DNA of 64,000 nucleotides from Kitagawia praeruptora (lineage: Eukaryota; Streptophyta; Magnoliopsida; Apiales; Apiaceae): NCBI GenBank assembly GCA_037693485.1, contig CM075346.1, positions 123,864,001 to 123,928,000 of the forward strand. Reading direction: 5' to 3'. Position 1 is the first letter of the stretch; each line of letters opens with the position of its first letter. Shown here one piece after another: positions 1-10,226 of the stretch. The notes beneath the pieces were generated by a model, which saw nothing but the letters and a program-made list of their open reading frames with translations, was not told where the DNA came from and searched no databases. The position numbers and the translations under genes were made by a program.

Positions 1-1400
1 GTGAATATCATTATATTAGATATATCTTGACATCCGTAAAGTTGGATTGTCGAGAAATATTTTTAGAAAAATAGAAACAACAATCCGTGACAAAGCACTA
101 GTTAAGGGTACTAGTCAATATACTAGTGATCTACTAAGATCTCTAACCAAATCAATTTTTTATTTTTAGAAAATTTTTGGAATATCAATATATTAGATAT
201 ATTTTGACATCTGTACCATTGGATCGTCGAGAAATGTGACTGAATATATTATTAAAATTTTTCAAATTTATTATGTTAATTTAAATTTATGTTCAAAAAA
301 AACATAACCACTGTCAGACAACGGTATCTTTACAACATACCGTTGTCTGAAGCTTCACATTACAACTGTATTTGTTAAAATACCGTTGTCTGTTATCAGA
401 CAACGGATAATTTGTCCGAAACAGTTGTCTGGTATCACTCGAGACAACGGTATTTGATAAATAATCACTTCGTTTAGCAAGACCACTTCGTTTATTAAAT
501 ATTAAATTTTACAAACCAAATTAATTTTTTATTTTTTGAAAATTTGTGAATATCATTATATTAGATATATCTTGACATCCGTAAAGTTGGATTGTCGAGA
601 AATATTTTTAGAAAAATAGAAACAACAATCCGTGACAAAGCACTAGTTAAGGGTACTAGTCAATATACTAGTGATCTACTAAGATCTCTAACCAAATCAA
701 TTTTTTATTTTTAGAAAATTTTTGGAATATCAATATATTAGATATATTTTGACATCCGTACCATTGGATCGTCGAGAAATGTGACTGAATATATTATTAA
801 AATTTTTCAAATTTATTATGTTAATTTAAATTTATGTTCAAAAAAAACATAACCACTGTCAGACAACGGTATCTTTACAACATACCGTTGTCTGAAGCTT
901 CACATTACAACTGTATTTGTTAAAATACCGTTGTCTGTTATCAGACAACGGATAATTTGTCCGAAACAGTTGTCTGGTATCACTCGAGACAACGGTATTT
1001 GATAAATAATCACTTCGTTTAGCAAGACCACTTCGTTTATTAAATATTAAATTTTACAAACCAAATTAATTTTTTATTTTTTGAAAATTTGTGAATATCA
1101 TTATATTATACATATCTTGACATCCGGACGATTGGATCGTCAAGAAATAGTTTTTAAAATTATTTTTTCTACGTTCCAAACGTACGGATGTCAAAATCTA
1201 ACGATTTTATTGATGTGATAAATTTTTAAGAAAATCCTAGATTTATTTGCTTTGGTTTTAATATTTGTCAAATCGGTCAAATTAGACCTTCCTTTTAACT
1301 AATGTTGTTCCGAATGATGAATCTATTATTTTAAATTATTTTTCGATGTTCCAAACGTACGGAGGTCAAGATCTAAAGATTTTAGTGATTTGATAATTTT
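1..1400. repeat. 545-bp tandem repeats inside the CACTA element
   Basis: Two nearly identical 545-base units lie at 1-545 and 546-1090, and a diverged third begins at 1091. I see about one substitution between the first two (CTGT at about 206 against CCGT). Each unit contains AGACAACGGT/ACCGTTGTCT inverted pairs and a motif of the form GACATCCGTA..GTTGGATCGTCGAGAAAT. That motif returns at 46620-47590 in the third CACTA element, so it is a family trait. The first unit is cut by the window edge, so the array may be longer. Confidence 0.85.
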
Positions 1401-1619
1401 TAAAAAAATTCTAGATTTATTTGGTTTGATTTTTTAATGATAAAATCATTCAAAATAGATATTTCTTTGATAAATAATTGTTTTAAATTTTTATTATTTT
1501 TGCATATATACTTTTTATATTTATACATAGTGTTTTTTGTTTTTCTAAAATTTTATAAATTTAAAATTAAAACATTAAAATTGGTGTTAAAAAAATAAAA
1601 TAAAATTTAAAATATCCAA

Positions 1620-1960
1620 AATAATTTGCTTTAGCAGGTGAACAGGGTGGACATTGAGGGTGAAATTTTGGGCGGACAATTTCCCTCCTTTAACGAAATT
1701 TTGGGCGAACAATTTCCCCCTTTAACTAAATTTTCAGACATACTCTCTCCATCTCTACTCTAATTTCCCCCAAAAACAGTCTCTCCCTCTCTACTCTACT
1801 CTCTCTCTCTCTCGACAAACCCTCTCTTCATACTCTCCACAAATTCTCTCCATAAACTCAATTTATGAACTCTACACCTCCAATTGGTTATTGGGTGAGT
1901 TAGAGTTTTGATTTATATTGTAATTATCAATGAACTGCTTGTGTATTGGATGAAGCTGAT
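1620..1960 (+). promoter_or_regulatory. Putative promoter/5' leader of the CACTA element's chimeric transcript
   Basis: Repeated AATTTTGGGCG..CAATTTCCC motifs are followed by a long pyrimidine-rich CTCTCTCTC tract at about 1745-1815. This resembles a plant 5' leader and lies upstream of the captured exons. Analogous pyrimidine-rich leaders occur in the other two CACTA elements, at 31820-31985 on the plus strand and about 46000-46300 on the minus strand. Function is inferred from position and composition only. Confidence 0.35.
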
Positions 1961-2265
1961 ATCATTATCCACTGTATGTACTACTGGATGTGTTTTTCTT
2001 CTTCAGATCCGTATAGTATAAATTCATTGCTCAAGTTTTATGTCACAGTCAATAGGAGCTGTTAATTGCATCATCAGGAGGAATAATGGGAAGTTATTCG
2101 GCTGCAAGGTCCTGCAAATCGTGATTTAAGCTCTCTGGGTTATGGTTAGATTTAAGCTCTCTGGCTTGCAAGGTTCTGTTCCTTGAAATTGTAGGTGATT
2201 TTTGCAATTCTCTTTGTATGCTAATTTTTTTTTTTTTAAATTTGTATTCTGAGTTTCCCTCATTT

Positions 2266-2335
2266 GTTTCTGCAAGAACGAGCTAAAGAAATTGCTGATA
2301 CAATTGGAGGACATGCTTTATCAGACATTCTCTTA
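2266..2335 (+). pseudogene. Captured fragment resembling plant dehydroquinate dehydratase/shikimate dehydrogenase
   Basis: The plus strand encodes ERAKEIADTIGGHALSD, which fits the segment of the shikimate dehydrogenase domain following the NADP-binding fold (family pattern: ERAK.LA..GG.ALSL). Only about 20 residues match before the reading frame drifts into unrelated sequence, so this is a short captured piece and not a gene. It sits inside the CACTA element, upstream of the phospholipase C fragment. The assignment rests on recognition of one short motif. Confidence 0.45.
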
Positions 2336-2486
2336 ATCTTGATGATTTTTATTATTACCTTTTTTCTATTGATCTCAATCCTCCCATGTCATCTCAGGTA
2401 TATGTTATTTAATTACATACATCGATTTAATAAATTCATTGCTTACTCATTTACTGAATATCCAATATGTAATTCTGGTGGACAGC

Positions 2487-2632
2487 AGGTATGCTGACTT
2501 AAAACTTAATAGTGCTTCCTGTGATGTCCCAATCATAAAGGCACTGAGAAGAGGTGTAAGAGTTATAGAACTTGATATATGGCCAGACTCAAGCTCACGG
2601 AAGGCTACTATATGTGTTAAACACAGATGGTA
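2487..2632 (+). pseudogene. Captured phosphoinositide-specific phospholipase C exon (X-domain)
   Basis: The translation contains CDVPIIKALRRGVRVIELDIW, the strongly conserved segment of the PI-PLC catalytic X domain (VPII.AL..GVRV.ELD.W). In a real plant PLC this precedes the second active-site region. Here it is followed by PDSSSRKAT, a stop codon at 2640, and no further PLC sequence. An AG lies immediately before the matching region, so this looks like one exon of a PLC gene carried inside the CACTA element. It cannot encode a working enzyme. Confidence 0.8.
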
Positions 2633-3759
2633 TGCAAGTTAGATTAATACTTTGTTTCGAATTTGTACATTTGTGTTGTTTCCTAAATTGTTTTGAGGAT
2701 TTTAGAATTATATGATGCTATCTTTTGATAATGCATTATAAAGAGATTGTTGATGACTTACTTAATACATGTTAGTGCTGGTTCCCGTGTATTTGGTGCG
2801 GACTGGGGGTGGCTTGTGTGGCTGTATGAAAAGGTCTCGTAAAATTCTTACTAGAATTCACACTGTTTAGATGTTTAATAGTTTTGAAAAAGATGATCAT
2901 TAACGAGTACTAAGTGTATTCAAACTCAGTAAGCAGACCTTTAGTTGATTGATGCCATACCAAATAGCTACTTGAAGTTAACTTTGCACAGGCTGTAGTA
3001 CTTCATTTATTGAAACAGAAACATGGAGAAACGAGAAAGGACATTTAATTTTTGTGTTGCGAGACCATATTCACCTATGTAGCATCTTATTTCTGTGCAT
3101 GATATTTGTAGGCCTTGGTTGTGTAACTTGGCTTAGTAACCACTACAATGGTACAGAGAAATAACGAATTTTGTCTGGAACATTTAAGATCACGTTAAAG
3201 GCAGGAAATGTATCTCTAGGGTACCTGCATGTTATTTAGAGCGATATGTTTGTGTATGAATGCGTCTGGGCTTTTGTATGCTTCTTTCTGCTTCAGGGTA
3301 TACGAGCTTTCAACATCACTGAAATCCTATATATTTTCCTATAATTTCTGTGACCATGTATATGTTGCTTATGGACTACATAAGTTAAATGTATCAATTT
3401 ACAACAAATTGCATAATTAATATGAGTTCATGTTCTGAACAAAAAAAAAAGAGTTAATGTTCCCAGTGAGTGTTTAATTAGCTTTGTGCATTTACAGGGA
3501 TACCTGCTTAAGCTATTTCATCTAGGACAGGCTGCCTTCCAGTGTGTTTCCATTTATTTATATTTCTTTGGTTGAGGCAGTTGATCCTCACTTTAACTTC
3601 AGCCAGAGGTTGGCAATTATTGTCAAAAATATAAGTTTCGCTGATTATGTTGTCTACTATCTCATTTCCACTTGCTTTTGTTATCATCTATATTTCTTTT
3701 TTATCCCGCTTTAAGTTCTGAGTTCATTTGTATGGTCATAATTGTCCTGCTTTACATTT

Positions 3760-3910
3760 TAGGGTTTGGAAACTGTGTGGTGCCACTCTAAAGTTACTGT
3801 TTATGAATAAGGGAAAGCATGGTGGGGAAGTTAGTGTCAAAGTTTTTCAGTTGATTGCTGCCCTTGTGAATGCACATGATTGCCAGTTGCACCCTTATTC
3901 AACTGAGGTA
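3760..3910 (+). pseudogene. Captured exon of unidentified host gene (possibly NOC3-like)
   Basis: An exon-like block after a TTTTAG acceptor encodes GKHGGEVSVKVFQLIAALVN followed by AHDCQLHP, and ends at a GAG|GTATGA donor. The composition and the conserved look of the peptide suggest a captured coding exon. The CQLHP segment reminds me of nucleolar complex protein 3-type proteins, but this is a weak memory match. It lies in the same CACTA element and orientation as the PLC piece. Confidence 0.35.
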
Positions 3911-5235
3911 TGAAAATTTGTTATTCAAATTTGAACTAAAAAATAAAAATAAATTACTAAAGTGAAGATCTATATGTGCCTAATATGCTTATGTCCTGTC
4001 TTCTGCAGGGATCCTCAACTTTTAGAGAGGTGCCTGTTGTGATCATGTCATCACAATGTATAGCTGACTAATTGTTTGGATGTGAAGAAATATATAAACA
4101 TCACAATGTATAGCTGATTAAATAGTATTCAATCATATAAGATTGGAAAATCAGTACAACCTGGCTTCATTTGTTTTTTGTTTTCTGTATTGTAATGTGA
4201 CATTCATCGGAAAACTTACACTAGCATTGTTTCTTTTTCCAGTGGACACGGAGGGGCAACCTGGCTTATAGCACCAGTGATATCGTTGAAATCGAGACTG
4301 ATTGGGCAACCTGGCTTAACATGAACCTGATTTAAAATGTTATCTCTTTTTTGTGGATATGTTCATCCCAAAATATGTTAGTAGTCATGTTAGAAATGGT
4401 GGCCAATGTTTGTGGATGTTTTTATGAATATTAGTTGGTTTATTGGTGAATATTGTTTTGAACCTGGTGGTAATGGTGAAATATTAACCTGGTTGTAATG
4501 GTGAAATATTGGTTGGTTTGTGCATTTTTTGCTTGTCGATTGAATTGTCCAATTGCTTGTTAAACGTAAACTATAATGCACTGTATTTCTTACAGCGGTT
4601 TAAATTAAACAAACCATTGTGTAGAGTCCCAAACAACAATGGATTAATTATACAAGAATGTTGTGTGTTTTCCTTTCAGACAAGTGTGTATTGAATTAAA
4701 ACTATTGTGTAGCATCCTAAACAACAATGGAAAAATTCTATAATAATGTTGTCTGATTTCCTTTTAGACAAGTGTGCATTCAATTAAAACTGTTGTGTGA
4801 TTTCCTTTCAGATAAGTGTGTATTCAATTAAAATTATTGTGTAATATCCTAAACAACAATGGAAAAATTCTATAATAATGTTGTGTGATTTACTTTTAGA
4901 CAAGTGTGTATTGAGATAAAACTATTGTGTGATTTCCTTTCAGACATGTGTGCATTCAATTAAAACTATTGTGTGATTTCCTTTCAGACAAGTGTGTATT
5001 CAATTAAAACTATTGTGTAGCATCCCAAACAACAACGGTTTCTAAATCGACTGTTGTTGTTTCTGGCTATCAGACAACGACGTCTAGAGATGAAGTCGTT
5101 GTCCCTCGCTCTAACACACAACATTTCGACCCGTTGTCTGAGGCGCGTAACAGACGACACTCCGATAGACAACGGGGATGGTCAGTATCAGACTACAGAT
5201 GAAATCCGTTGTCTGAATCGAAATTCCTTGTAGTG

Positions 5236-5688
5236 TATGTTTGCAGCAGCTTTTACTTTACCAGGAGGTACCGACGGCAACAATGGGCATCCAATATTCG
5301 TGAAGCGGAGTGCCTTCATCGTGTTTGCAGTAACAGATGCCATATTATTATGCACCTCTTCAGTTTCCATACTTATGTTTTTGGCCATTCTCATGGCACG
5401 TTATACAGAAAATGATTTCTTGGTATCTTATCTTTACCTATGAAATTGATGGTTGGACTTGTAACGTACACTTTTTATCACAATCACTACTATGATGATT
5501 GCTTACTGCGCGAGTTTCTTCCTACTTTACCCAGAGAGTATGAAATGGATTCCTGTACTAGTCATTGTGTTAGCTGGTCTGCCTGTTATTTTGTTTGGTG
5601 GGCTACAATTTCGTCTACTTATTGATGTGATAATTCAACATTTAATTCCAGGCATCTGTTTAGGCCTAAGAAACATATGCTTTATTAG
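5236..5688 (+). pseudogene. Ankyrin/PGG-domain protein, C-terminal remnant
   Basis: This piece starts directly at the CACTA terminus and encodes FAAAFTLPGG, the PGG motif that opens the four-helix membrane domain of ACD6/ITN1-type ankyrin proteins. Aligned by eye to the better copy at 51399-52013, it has a net 5-base gain near 5424 (out of frame), a compensating change near 5485, and a 1-base loss near 5627. The original stop is the TAG at 5686-5688. The ankyrin part would lie left of the CACTA element, outside the window. It is a pseudogene, broken both by the insertion and by frameshifts. Confidence 0.9.
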
Positions 5689-5696
5689 CAAATGTT

Positions 5697-5895
5697 CAGG
5701 GTCCGGATCCTCTGTCCCCTTCCTTCATGTCCCCTTTGTGTCCCCTCCTTTTTCTAAAATAAAAAAAGTGCCCCTGCGGGGCCCATTTTAATAAATAATT
5801 ATTATTTATTAAAATGGGGCCCGCAGGAACACTCTTTTTGTATTAGAAAAATGAGGGGACATGAAGGAAGGGGACAGGGCACAGAGGATCCCAGC
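5697..5895. mobile_element. Foldback MITE, about 195 bp, near-perfect palindrome
   Basis: Left arm GGATCCTCTGTCCCCTTCC at 5705 is mirrored by GGACAGGGCACAGAGGATCC ending at 5891. The arms also share CCTTCATGTCCCC and GGGGCCCATTTTAATAAATA, and meet at about 5800 in an AT-rich centre. Nearly the whole element is one hairpin. It lies immediately downstream of the PGG remnant's stop codon. No coding capacity is present. Confidence 0.85.
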
Positions 5896-6237
5896 TCAAA
5901 TATTCATAATGCATCAATGATAATTTGTCCAATTGATATTTGTTCATAACGCATCATTGTATGTATTTGTAGCAATCAGCACCAAATAAAGCAACCAATA
6001 ATAGTACGTGAAAAGAATTGAATAGAACTGTCACATTCCTAATCTAATGACCAAAATTGAGATCTCGTATATATGATAAATCATAAGTTTAATTTTCTCC
6101 ATACCTGAATTATTGCATCTAAGTACTTAGTGTTTTGTTGGACGTTCCCATATATTTTTGCTAAGAAATGTACCTACAATGTTTTTGCAAAAAGTATTAA
6201 AAAATCATCAAGGCTGCTGAGAAATATACTACCTAGT

Positions 6238-6499
6238 ATTTCATCCGTCTCTAAATATGTTTCCTGTTTATTTTGGACACGTTTGCCAACGCACACTTTT
6301 AATTGTTAATATCTTCAATTTCATATTAGTATTAAATATAAAAATTTCACTTTATTAAAATACTCATAAATACGAATCCAACAGGATCACTCATGATTAT
6401 ATTTTATTTTATAAATTATGCATAAATTAGTAGTCAACCACTTATAATGAATATTGTAAAAAATCAAAACAGGAGAAATAATATGAGACGGAGGGAGTA
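6238..6499. mobile_element. Stowaway-like MITE (Tc1/Mariner type)
   Basis: The right end reads GAGACGGAGGGAGTA and the left end TATTTCATCCGTCTC, an inverted pair close to the common plant Stowaway end CTCCCTCCGTCTC with a TA target. The interior is AT-rich and non-coding. The flanks on both sides carry the same sequence of about 37 bases (TTTTTGCAAAAAGTATTAAA and following, at 6182 and 6502), so the MITE lies within or between a short direct duplication. Confidence 0.65.
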
Positions 6500-7053
6500 T
6501 ATTTTTGCAAAAAGTATTAAAAAATGATCAAGGCAGTAAACACGATTTTTTTTGTCAAAAAGATAATCTATACTTTATAAAATTTGTCCAACGACTGAAA
6601 TTGCTAGGGGGCCTGTAGTTTGTGAAATTATTGAATTCCAATTATAGTGGTGTCATTTTATAATAAAAAAATATATTAAGTGGGGCCAATTTCGGATAAA
6701 GATTTAAATTATTTGGTATACTTGCAACAACTTTGTAAGTAGGGACGATACATAAAGGGTGAAGTAGACCGTAAAAAATTAAAATAAATAAATTTTATAT
6801 AATTTATAATAATAAGGAATCGAATTTCGAATTTAATAATAATTAAATTTGATATTTTGATATTTTGAAATTATTGTATATCATTAGAACATGATTTTTC
6901 GTATAAATAAAGACTATAAAGAGTCGCGGGACTGCTTCTTTCTTTCTTACTCGCTACCCTAAGCCCGGAAGTGCCTTCGCTAGATAATTACTCCGTAGAT
7001 ACTAGCAACAACATTCTTTCTTACTCGCTTCCCTAAGCAGGGACGATATGTAA

Positions 7054-7439
7054 GAGCAAGTCCAATGCTAGATGCTAAATAACTATTGCTATTGCTATAA
7101 TATAGTACCAAAAAATGTTTTTTGATGATTAAATAAATGGTGCACTCCAATGTTAGGTGTTATAACTAGTTTCAAATTTGACCAATTTTTTTAACTTTTA
7201 CCTAACTTGTATAACTTTCATTAAATAATTATACAATGCAATGATTCTTGAACTACTTTTATTTCATTTTTAGTTATTGATGATGTGGCAAGGATGCATA
7301 AATGCATCCTTGGTTCTAAATTAGAACCAAAGATGCATTTATGCATTCAATTATAGCACCCCTTTGGAATTGAGTATTTTTACATTTGATTCTATATTAT
7401 AGCAATAGCACCACATATAGTATTACATTGGAGTTGCTC
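7054..7439. mobile_element. Tourist-like MITE (PIF/Harbinger type) with TAA target duplication
   Basis: The element begins GAGCAAGTCCAATG and ends CATTGGAGTTGCTC, an inverted terminal pair, and is flanked by TAA at 7051-7053 and 7440-7442. A related unfilled site occurs at 6743-6770 (GGGACGATACATAAAGGGTG), matching the joined flanks here. Length is 386 bp, non-coding. Two other insertions of the same type, with TTA duplications, are at 28249-28633 and 53572-53887. Confidence 0.85.
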
Positions 7440-8212
7440 TAAAGGGTGAAGTAGACAAATCTTGGCGATCAGTGACGTTCAATGGTGACGTTTGGTTAAA
7501 TTAAAAAGGAACAGAGGATCAACAATAATTTCATCATCTCGCACCTATAAGTCTATAACACCTACGATAATGCATAAACAAAATAGATAGATGAAGTAGT
7601 TAAAATATTATTATATTTTCTAAAAAAATAGAAATAAAAAATAGATTACTCTCAGAATTAATTACCACCTTGAACCGAAGATTGGTAAAAATTTATTGTA
7701 AAGAATTACAAAATATAAAAATTCTTCAATAAGTTAATAATTCCAAGAAAATAAGAATTCCCGCGTAGGAAAAGATGTTGTGATCAAACGTTTGAGCAAT
7801 TTGTTTATTGTTTTAGCCAAAATTATTTTGAAGCATGTGATGCACGACCATTCTAATTTAATTTCTTTCACAATTATCAATCTGATACTTGAAATTATTT
7901 ATCGGCTGTTTAAGATATTTTTCTCAGCTATTTAAGTCATTAGTCGTGACTTCATATTCATCAGTCCTCACTACACTACACTTTGTAAAACACTTGGAGC
8001 ACCTAGTGTAACAGGTACCTTATATTTTACACAAATCTTATTTTTAAACATTTTTTTTAATATTTAATACACTCATACACTCACACACTCACTTTATATT
8101 TGACATAATTCGAACACTATGTCATTTTAGTTATAGTTCAGTTACTGATTACAAATTGTTTTTTGTTTCAGATCTAATTCTTGGAAGAAGCCCCGAAAGC
8201 AGAGGATTTGAC

Positions 8213-8803
8213 ATGGGTAAGGACACAAAAAAGGACGGAGAAATTGATGTAAAAGATGTTCATTTGAAGTTACTTGATGATCTTGTGAATGTGAATTCCC
8301 TGATGACTTTAGCTGTATTTGTGGGCTTAACTATGGCTACACCAAAAATCCGCGGCCTTGAGTCCAGAGATGAGTGTCATGCAGGTCCTAAAGAAGCGAA
8401 AATGCTGATTCTTTTCGAAGTTATAGCATTTTCTTGCTTCTTCTTGTCAAGCATGGTTGCCAAAGTACTTAAGCTTTTTCTCTACCTTGACGGAGCAGAT
8501 GAGAAATATACCTTCACAAGTCCAAATATCGACTTGAAAGAATTGATGATCGCATTAGCTGCATGCGGGTCGGTTGCTGGGATAATTTCGGTGTCTCTTT
8601 CGATTGTGAAAATAGTTGAAGTTCGAATCGGTTTGCTATCATGCGGGTGCAGAGAATCCACTGCTGCCGTGTTGTGTCTTGGCACACTTGTTGGTTTTGC
8701 TTTGCTTATTTATGTTGTGTCAGTAGCTATAGCTATTTATGCTTCTTTTAAAAGTGATCATGCCAAGTATAAAAAAAATGAGAGCGAAAAGGGCGAGGCT
8801 TAA
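8213..8803 (+). CDS. Small four-helix membrane protein, MEE60-like
   Basis: This is an uninterrupted 196-residue reading frame. I place the start at the ATG at 8213 (MGKDTKKDGE), because the upstream in-frame ATG at 8156 precedes a TTTGTTTCAG splice-acceptor-like site at 8170, so that region is probably intron or 5' leader. Hydrophobic segments lie at about residues 29-44, 65-87, 112-136 and 152-177, with a lysine-rich, polar C-terminus. The patterns LLD.LV.VN.LMTLAVF.GL..ATP, ECHAGP and G.LSCG fit the plant family annotated as MATERNAL EFFECT EMBRYO ARREST 60. Arabidopsis MEE60 is known from an embryo-arrest mutant; its biochemical role is not established. The name is from memory of the family; the membrane topology is visible. 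It is the only intact host gene in the window. Confidence 0.75.
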   Translation: MGKDTKKDGEIDVKDVHLKLLDDLVNVNSLMTLAVFVGLTMATPKIRGLESRDECHAGPKEAKMLILFEVIAFSCFFLSSMVAKVLKLFLYLDGADEKYTFTSPNIDLKELMIALAACGSVAGIISVSLSIVKIVEVRIGLLSCGCRESTAAVLCLGTLVGFALLIYVVSVAIAIYASFKSDHAKYKKNESEKGEA

Positions 8804-10226
8804 TTTGGACGAAAAGCACCAAAGAACTGAAGGTTTAGAATCAATGGTCTAAAGGTCCAGTTATAAGTATGGTATGCATTTAGAATCAAGTACTTAATTA
8901 CTTGAAAGACTTGAGAATTCTGTGTATTGATAACCAAGTTCAGATAATGTAAGTTGAAGCTTCACTGTGTTCTTTGAGTTTCTTAGTGAAATTTATAAAC
9001 TTTTAGAATATCTAATTAAACTTCAATTTGCATGTCGAATGGGATCGGGACCATCGGGTTTAACAACATTCGATTTGAGTTTGGTTTCTAAATTTTCAAA
9101 ACCGAAAATTTCGGTTTGGTTCGGTGTGGACCTCTAGAATTGTCTAGATTGAACCGCTTTCAGCCTTAGATACAATGAACTTTTATATTTTGTATAACTT
9201 AAGTTTGAGGATGTGTTAAGTAACCAGGTCTTCGAAAATCTCCCTAAAAGGATCCTATATTATTTAATACCATCATAGATCCCTCCTAAACCAAGCTTTG
9301 ATATATACCATATTAAGTAATCAGTTCATCTAATATTTTCAAATGCCAAAACAAGGTTGCAATAGGATCTTTTAAAGGGTGGACGTGGAACAGTACAATA
9401 ATAATTCTTACCTTGGTCCGCCCTTGCATGCAGTGTACTAGTGATGATATGACCGAGTACCCAAAACACGAGAGGAAAGAGGGAGTTGGGCTCATGCAAT
9501 ATTGAAATTAAAATGCTAGACATCTCATCTTGACAGCTCCATATGAGTGAGCAGCCAACTAGATACATACATGAGTTTGCATGTCTCTTTACTGTGAGCC
9601 TACGTTATAAATAGTATATGACAGAAATGGTAAAGGGCTTCAATCCACAAATGTTGTACCAGTATGCATGTTAATTCTGAACAATTATTGTAAGCGACAA
9701 GTTCACCTGATGAGGACTCCAGAAAAGAAAGCTGACTCCATGGTCATTATATATACCATTTCATTCACTTTATCAAAAAGGAGAAAACGAAAGGAGCTCT
9801 AATAGCAGCCACAACTATGTTTTTCTTTTAGAAAGTGAGAAACTTAATTTCTAATGTGAAATTTCCCCGACTTTACGAGGGAGTAAGCTCATCGTTACTC
9901 AACATAGGTAGAACGAAGTTTATTAGTTCACAAGCAAAAGAACAAATTTGCTTATTATCCAAACATATTATCCAAACATATTTATTGGATGATCTGTCTT
10001 ATTATCCAAAAATTTCTGGTATATATATATGCTGCTGCCAGCAGCTAAAGTTGAGCAGAAGTAGTAGATAAAGATTTCAAAATTTTTAAAATATTTTAAC
10101 TGAAACATAAATTTAGCTTTAAACTGAACAAAGACACAATTCATGCTAGCAAAATAATGCAAAAAGGATAATGTACGTCGTCATGTTGGGTAGAATTATA
10201 TAAATCAAATAGTACTAGTAATACAA
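8804..10226. other. Intergenic region, no supported gene
   Basis: No coding signal, RNA gene or bounded transposon could be recognised. The first 150-200 bases presumably carry the 3' untranslated region of the membrane-protein gene. The remainder is AT-rich with a short TATATATA run near 10021 and ends at the left LTR at 10227. Confidence 0.5.

Larger units (their letters stand above)
1..5235. mobile_element. CACTA (En/Spm-like) element, right part, non-autonomous, with captured gene fragments
   Basis: The right terminus reads CTTGTAGTG at 5227-5235, the inverted form of the CACTACAAG end seen on two complete elements in this window. Just inside it (about 4590-5230) are subterminal repeats built on AGACAACGG and its complement. 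The same repeats occur in inverted orientation at the left end of the 42462-48876 element, so the two belong to one family. No left terminus is found, so the element probably starts before the window. No transposase coding sequence is visible. Between about 2260 and 3910 are short exon-like pieces of host genes with splice-like borders, which makes this a Pack-CACTA element. It is inserted at the start of the PGG segment of an ankyrin/PGG gene. Confidence 0.8.
5896..8155. other. AT-rich intergenic DNA with two MITEs
   Basis: No coding region is supported here. Apart from the MITEs at 6238-6499 and 7054-7439 the DNA is AT-rich and non-coding. A short stretch at 6743-6770 is repeated around the second MITE at 7041 and 7440. 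The last part (about 8040-8170) is presumably promoter and 5' untranslated sequence of the membrane-protein gene, ending in a TTTGTTTCAG acceptor-like site. Confidence 0.6.

Noticed and set aside
1..1090. CRISPR-like array from the regular repeats
   Set aside because: Units are 545 bp, contiguous and without spacers, in a plant transposon; not a CRISPR array.
8156..8212. Upstream ATG at 8156 as start of the membrane-protein gene
   Set aside because: A splice acceptor-like TTTGTTTCAG lies between this ATG and 8213, and the first 19 residues do not resemble the family's N-terminus; the ATG at 8213 fits better.
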